Below are positions 14,574 to 17,492 of a stretch of DNA of 17,492 nucleotides, one piece after another. The stretch covers positions 23,984-41,475 of the forward strand of contig FR891193.1 of the NCBI GenBank assembly GCA_000433515.1. Reading direction: 5' to 3'. The position numbers and the translations under genes are program-made. Each line of letters opens with the position of its first letter. Positions within the stretch are counted from its first letter, which is position 1. Source of the DNA: Candidatus Colimorpha enterica. GTDB taxonomy: Bacteria; Bacillota; Clostridia; Oscillospirales; CAG-272. The notes under the pieces were generated by a model, which saw only the letters and a list, made by a program, of their open reading frames with translations, ran no database searches and was not told where the DNA came from.

Positions 14574-14609
14574 TCCCTTCCGGCAGAAACAAAGCTCTGC
14601 CGGGAGGGA
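14574..14609. repeat. CCGGCAGA hairpin, copy 2 (downstream of lipoprotein gene)
   Basis: TCCCTTCCGGCAGA (14574-14587) pairs with TCTGCCGGGAGGGA (14596-14609), 14 pairs with one T-G wobble and an 8-nt loop AACAAAGC. The core and loop match copy 1. On the minus strand it would be followed by a T run, so it could also terminate minus-strand transcripts. Confidence 0.8.
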
Positions 14610-14620
14610 AATATTAAAAG

Positions 14621-14653
14621 AGGCTTTAACAACCCGATGCTTTTGACAGCCCC
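14621..14653 (+). repeat. Degraded GGCTGTTA-type terminator hairpin
   Basis: AGGCTTTAACAA (14621-14632) and TTTTGACAGCCCC (14641-14653) recall the GGCTGTTA...TAACAGCC stems at 11175 and 17171, but pairing is now imperfect and no T tract follows. Confidence 0.45.
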
Positions 14654-14655
14654 TT

Positions 14656-14687
14656 AAAAAATGCCGGCGATGCTCCGGCATTTTTTT
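14656..14687 (+). terminator. Strong terminator before the ylxM-ffh operon
   Basis: AAAAAATGCCGG (14656-14667) is perfectly complementary to CCGGCATTTTTT (14675-14686), with a 7-nt loop and a T run to 14687. It closes the lipoprotein transcript. Apart from the hairpins listed, the 14559-14890 spacer holds only the ylxM promoter. Confidence 0.9.
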
Positions 14688-14822
14688 GTGAAGTCCCGGT
14701 CGGTTTTGCCCGTGGCTGAGTTCCGGCTTTCCCAGCGGCTGTGCAAAATGTGAATTGCGGCAGAAAGCCAATTTTTTTGCTGAAAATGCAGAAATAAATT
14801 CCACGGCAATCTCAAAAAACTC

Positions 14823-14851
14823 TTGACAATCCGCAAAAAACGTGATATAAT
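14823..14851 (+). promoter_or_regulatory. Near-consensus promoter for ylxM-ffh
   Basis: TTGACA (14823-14828), a 17-nt spacer and TATAAT (14846-14851), with CGTGA directly upstream. Both hexamers are perfect, as expected for a strongly expressed housekeeping operon. Confidence 0.88.
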
Positions 14852-14873
14852 CTGTAATGTATTTTGCTTTACA

Positions 14874-14883
14874 CCTCCGGAGG
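14874..14883 (+). promoter_or_regulatory. Palindromic ribosome binding site of ylxM
   Basis: The GGAGG that fixes ATG 14891 (7-nt spacing) is half of the perfect palindrome CCTCCGGAGG. The anti-Shine-Dalgarno-like CCTCC sits immediately 5' of it. Confidence 0.6.
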
Positions 14884-14890
14884 CGATGAA

Positions 14891-15235
14891 ATGTCAAAGG
14901 ATCTCGGAATGTCGCTGCTTCTTGACTTCTACGGCGATGTTCTGACCGAGCCGCAGAGAGAAGCGATGGATCTGTTCTACAACGGCGATCTGTCGCTTTC
15001 GGAAATAGCCGAGGATGCCGGGATCACAAGACAGGGTGTCCGCGACAGGATCGTCAAGGGAGAAAAGATACTGACGGAGCTTGAAAGCAAGCTGGGACTT
15101 GCAAAGCGCTTCGGAAGCGTCGAAAAGGACGTTTCCTTCATAATCGGAAGGCTGCGCGGGATACAGGATTCCTGCGGGATTGACCTTTCCGATGTCATCG
15201 GCGCGGCAGAGGACATAAAGAACCGTTTTGTTTAA
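14891..15235 (+). CDS. ylxM: YlxM/p13-like putative DNA-binding protein
   Basis: A 114-aa protein of the YlxM family (UPF0122), always found next to ffh in Firmicutes and thought to assist the signal recognition particle pathway. It contains a sigma-factor-like helix-turn-helix: LTEPQREAMDLFYNGDLSLS (18-37), then EIAEDAGITRQGVRDRI (38-54), the recognition-helix part. ATG 14891 is chosen from GGAGG 7 nt upstream; an upstream in-frame TTG at 14864 has no binding site. ffh follows after 15 nt. Its exact role is still uncertain in the literature as I know it. Confidence 0.93.
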   Translation: MSKDLGMSLLLDFYGDVLTEPQREAMDLFYNGDLSLSEIAEDAGITRQGVRDRIVKGEKILTELESKLGLAKRFGSVEKDVSFIIGRLRGIQDSCGIDLSDVIGAAEDIKNRFV

Positions 15236-15250
15236 CTGAGGGGAATATTC

Positions 15251-16582
15251 ATGTTCCAGAATCTGACCGAAAAAATCAACGCCGCCTTCAAAAAGTTCAA
15301 AAACAAGGGCAAGCTGACAGAGGACGACGTAAAGACGGGAATGCGGGAGATAAAGCTCGCGCTTCTTGAGGCGGATGTAAACTTCAAGGTCGTCCGCGAA
15401 TTCATAAAAAAGGTAACGGAGCGTGCGGTCGGAGCCGACGTTCTTGAAAGCCTTCTCCCCGCACAGCAGATCGTCAAGATCGTAAACGAAGAGCTTACGG
15501 CTCTGATGGGCGGAGAAAACGAAAAGATACACCTGAACTCCCGTCCGCCGACGGTAATAATGATGGTCGGTCTTCAGGGCGCGGGTAAAACCACCCATTG
15601 CGGAAAGCTCGCCGGTGCCTTCAGAAAGCAGGGCAGACGCCCGCTTCTCGTCGCCTGCGACGTCTACCGCCCGGCTGCAATAAAACAGCTCCAGGTCATC
15701 GGCGAACAGCTTGACATCCCGGTTTATTCCGAGGGTACCGACGTGTCCCCGGTCGAGATCGCAAAAGCAGGTATTGAGCACGCGAAGAAGCACGGCCACG
15801 ATATCGTATTCATCGATACCGCCGGTCGTCTCCACATCGACGAGAAGATGATGGAGGAGCTTCAGAACATCAAAAATGCGGTCAGCCCCGACGAGATACT
15901 GCTTGTCGTTGACGCAATGCTCGGTCAGGATGCGGTCAATGTAGCCGAGACCTTCAACAATATGCTTGACATCACCGGTGTCATCCTGACAAAGCTCGAC
16001 GGCGATACAAGAGGCGGCGCGGCGCTTTCGGTCAGATACGTCACCGGAAAGCCGATAAAGTACGTCGGTGTCGGGGAAAAGCTCGACGCGATCGAGCCGT
16101 TCTATCCCGACAGAATGGCGTCAAGGATACTCGGTATGGGCGATATGCTGTCGCTTATTGAAAAAGCCGAGGCGGCATATGACGAAAAACAGGCGGCGGA
16201 GCTTGAAAAGAAGCTGCGTAATTCCGAATTCACGCTTGAGGACTTCCTTGACCAGTTCAGGCAGGTAAAGAAGCTCGGACCGATGAAGGACATTCTTGCA
16301 CGGGTTCCCGGAATTGACCAGAGCAAGCTTGAGGGCGCGCAGATAGACGAGCGCGCGATCGACAGGCTTGAGGCGATAATCCTCTCAATGACCCCGAAGG
16401 AGCGGCAGAAGCCCTCCATAATAAATGTTCCCCGCAAGAAGCGTATCGCAGCCGGCTCGGGAACGAAGGTAGAGGACGTAAACCGTCTGCTCAAGCAGTT
16501 TGACCAGACCTGCAAAATGATGAAGGAGCTGTCAGGCGGCAAATTCAGGCGCATGATGAAAAAGAGCAGGAAATTCCGCTGA
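15251..16582 (+). CDS. ffh: Signal recognition particle protein Ffh (SRP54)
   Basis: Ffh is the GTPase core of the bacterial signal recognition particle; it binds 4.5S RNA and nascent signal sequences and docks with FtsY at the membrane. The 443-aa protein has the N domain (1-95), the G domain with G1 GLQGAGKTTHCGKLA (107-121), DVYRPAA (137-143), DTAGR (189-193) and TKLDGDTRGGAALS, and the methionine-containing M domain (about 320-443) with the RNA-binding segment PRKKRIAAGSGTKVEDVN. His replaces the common Thr after GKTT, a tolerated position. The basic tail FRRMMKKSRKFR is short. GAGGGGAAT precedes ATG 15251, and the gene lies 15 nt after ylxM. No SRP RNA gene is visible in the window. Confidence 0.98.
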   Translation: MFQNLTEKINAAFKKFKNKGKLTEDDVKTGMREIKLALLEADVNFKVVREFIKKVTERAVGADVLESLLPAQQIVKIVNEELTALMGGENEKIHLNSRPPTVIMMVGLQGAGKTTHCGKLAGAFRKQGRRPLLVACDVYRPAAIKQLQVIGEQLDIPVYSEGTDVSPVEIAKAGIEHAKKHGHDIVFIDTAGRLHIDEKMMEELQNIKNAVSPDEILLVVDAMLGQDAVNVAETFNNMLDITGVILTKLDGDTRGGAALSVRYVTGKPIKYVGVGEKLDAIEPFYPDRMASRILGMGDMLSLIEKAEAAYDEKQAAELEKKLRNSEFTLEDFLDQFRQVKKLGPMKDILARVPGIDQSKLEGAQIDERAIDRLEAIILSMTPKERQKPSIINVPRKKRIAAGSGTKVEDVNRLLKQFDQTCKMMKELSGGKFRRMMKKSRKFR

Positions 16583-16628
16583 CACTGGCGCTTCAAAAAA
16601 CGAAAACATGGTTGTGCAATGACTCAAC

Positions 16629-16658
16629 TTGTTAAATAAAAACTATCTCTTATATATT
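16629..16658 (+). promoter_or_regulatory. Possible internal promoter before rpsP
   Basis: TTGTTA (16629-16634) and TATATT (16653-16658) with an 18-nt spacer lie in an A/T-rich 93-nt gap between ffh and rpsP. This could raise S16 expression independently. No terminator separates the genes. Confidence 0.35.
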
Positions 16659-16675
16659 TTCGGAGGAAAAGAAAA

Positions 16676-16921
16676 ATGGCAGTTAAAATCAGACTCAGAA
16701 GAATGGGACAGAAGAAGGCTCCCTTTTACCGCATCGTCGTTGCGGATTCCAGATATCCCCGTGACGGAAGATTCATCGAGCAGCTCGGTCACTACAATCC
16801 CATGACCGATCCCGCCGAGGTCGTCATCGACGCGGAAAAGGCGGCGCAGTGGATAAAGAACGGCGCTCAGCCTACCGAGACCGTCCGTGCGCTCCTCAAG
16901 AAGCAGAATATCATCGGGTGA
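16676..16921 (+). CDS. rpsP: 30S ribosomal protein S16
   Basis: S16 (81 aa) binds 16S rRNA and is needed for 30S assembly. The start MAVKIRLRRMGQKKAPFYRI and the segment VVADSRYPRDGRFIEQLGHY are diagnostic, followed by the usual VVIDAEKAAQWIKNGAQPTE ending. CGGAGGAAAA (16661-16670) stands at a good distance from ATG 16676. khpA follows after 4 nt, the common Firmicutes order ffh-rpsP-khpA. Confidence 0.98.
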   Translation: MAVKIRLRRMGQKKAPFYRIVVADSRYPRDGRFIEQLGHYNPMTDPAEVVIDAEKAAQWIKNGAQPTETVRALLKKQNIIG

Positions 16922-16925
16922 TTAT

Positions 16926-17165
16926 ATGCCGGAGCTCAAGCAACTGCTCACGGATATTTCCCGTGCGATTGTTGATTGCCCCGACTCGGTGACTGTTGAT
17001 GAACGTGAAGAGGGCGACACCGTCGTCTTTACCCTTCATGTGACCGAATCCGACATGGGTAAGGTGATCGGCAAGCACGGAAAGAACGCGAGATCTATCC
17101 GCGCGGTCATGAAGGCCGCTGCCGCTGCCGACGGGAAGAAATCCGTCGTTGACATTGCGGAATAA
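16926..17165 (+). CDS. khpA: KH-domain RNA-binding protein KhpA (YlqC family)
   Basis: This 79-aa protein is a single KH domain. The GxxG RNA-contact loop is GKHG (50-53 region, VIGKHGKNARSIR). In Firmicutes KhpA pairs with KhpB/Jag and affects cell division and RNA metabolism; KhpB is not in this window. ATG 16926 lies 4 nt after the rpsP stop with only GGGTGA as a weak ribosome binding site, so translation is probably coupled. An in-frame upstream ATG at 16887 lies inside rpsP and is rejected. The gene ends the operon here: a terminator follows at once, whereas rimM, trmD and rplS often come next in relatives. Confidence 0.93.
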   Translation: MPELKQLLTDISRAIVDCPDSVTVDEREEGDTVVFTLHVTESDMGKVIGKHGKNARSIRAVMKAAAAADGKKSVVDIAE

Positions 17166-17170
17166 AAATC

Positions 17171-17215
17171 AGGCTGTTAAAAAACTCACTTTGAGCTTTT
17201 TAACAGCCTTTTTTC
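17171..17215. terminator. Bidirectional GGCTGTTA-type terminator
   Basis: AGGCTGTTAAAAA (17171-17183) is complementary to TTTTTAACAGCCT (17197-17209), with an inner CTC/GAG stem and a T tract after it. It lies between convergent khpA and the ECF gene. The complementary strand also ends in a T-rich run, so it may serve both. Confidence 0.85.
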
Positions 17216-17217
17216 GT

Positions 17218-17492
17218 TTATTCAGCTCCGGCTCCGGCTTTAACTACCGGTCGGATCTTTTCAAGCAGCATAACGACCGGCGGGACTATCACTATCTGGC
17301 TGATGATCCCGGGGATCGTCTTTGTGATGTACGAGGTCACAAATATTCCGAAGGTGAACTTGTTGATGTATCCCAGACCGAGCAGAAGGAACTTGAATGC
17401 TCCTCCGGCTGCTCTGCCGGCGATCATCGCGCAGATCAGAGACACATAGATATACCCGACTTTTTTCGGGAGCTTTGCGTAGAGCACGGCGG
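17218..17492 (-). CDS. ECF transporter S component, C-terminal part (5' end outside window)
   Basis: This gene runs on the minus strand and is open at the window edge; the GTG at 17487 is internal. The visible ~91 residues are the C-terminal part of a small integral membrane protein. The segment KLPKKVGYIYVSLICAMIAG with GRAAGG directly after, a membrane segment around KFLLLGLGYINKF, and a final IPGIISQIVIVPPVVMLLEK are typical of the substrate-binding S subunits of energy-coupling factor vitamin transporters in Clostridia. The S subunit pairs with the shared EcfA1-A2-T module, which is not in the window. The vitamin cannot be told from this part. Confidence 0.75.
   Translation of the reverse strand, partial: AVLYAKLPKKVGYIYVSLICAMIAGRAAGGAFKFLLLGLGYINKFTFGIFVTSYITKTIPGIISQIVIVPPVVMLLEKIRPVVKAGAGAE

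Noticed and set aside
14688..14822. Search for a small RNA or 4.5S RNA gene upstream of ylxM-ffh.
   Set aside because: No SRP Alu or helix 8 GNAR-type motif and no separate promoter-terminator pair were seen.

Overview
The window is 17.5 kb of chromosome that looks like an anaerobic, probably gut-dwelling member of the class Clostridia (Oscillospirales-like). This rests on the Firmicutes-type order ylxM-ffh-rpsP-khpA, an ECF-transporter S component, strong GGAGG/AAAGGA ribosome binding sites, TRTG-type extended -10 promoters and TEPP-type linkers in a surface protein. By eye the DNA is moderately GC-rich. I see no rRNA, tRNA, CRISPR array, insertion sequence or prophage. The lineage call is inference.

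Region by region. (1) 1-1009: the end of an F1Fo ATP synthase operon, the C-terminal part of atpD followed by atpC. (2) 1010-1312: a spacer with three consecutive hairpins, probably a dispersed REP-like repeat, then a sigma-A-type promoter and a short leader with a possible 21-codon upstream ORF ending on the prfC start. (3) 1313-5689: a tight four-gene unit of prfC (release factor 3, TTG start), a MATE exporter, a NUDIX ADP-ribose pyrophosphatase and a radical SAM/SPASM-like protein. The last two overlap by 4 nt. (4) 5731-9600: promoter, MBOAT O-acyltransferase, a membrane-anchored protein with two tandem SGNH hydrolase domains joined by a TEPP repeat linker, then a YhcH/DUF386 protein and a clear terminator. 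MBOAT plus SGNH is the usual pairing for O-acetylation of an extracellular polymer. (5) 9621-11216: promoter, a LiaF-like membrane protein and a DUF4097/LiaG-like protein overlapping by 4 nt, then a terminator; no LiaRS two-component system lies beside them. (6) 11309-12389: an unusual P-loop ATPase of the PRK06851 type, with its own terminator. (7) 12440-14687: a more A-rich stretch with two exported proteins of unknown function, a membrane-anchored PepSY-like protein and a lipoprotein. The lipoprotein gene is bracketed by two related strong hairpins. (8) 14823-17209: ylxM, ffh, rpsP and khpA, the protein-targeting and ribosome cluster, closed by a terminator. (9) 17218-17492: the end of a convergent ECF-transporter S component.

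The most notable points are the duplicated SGNH enzyme beside an MBOAT protein, the ATPase whose second half looks like a decayed copy of its P-loop domain, a possible leader peptide at prfC, and several families of repeated small structures: GGCTGTTA terminators, CCGGCAGA hairpins, and extended -10 promoters that all carry GTGATA.
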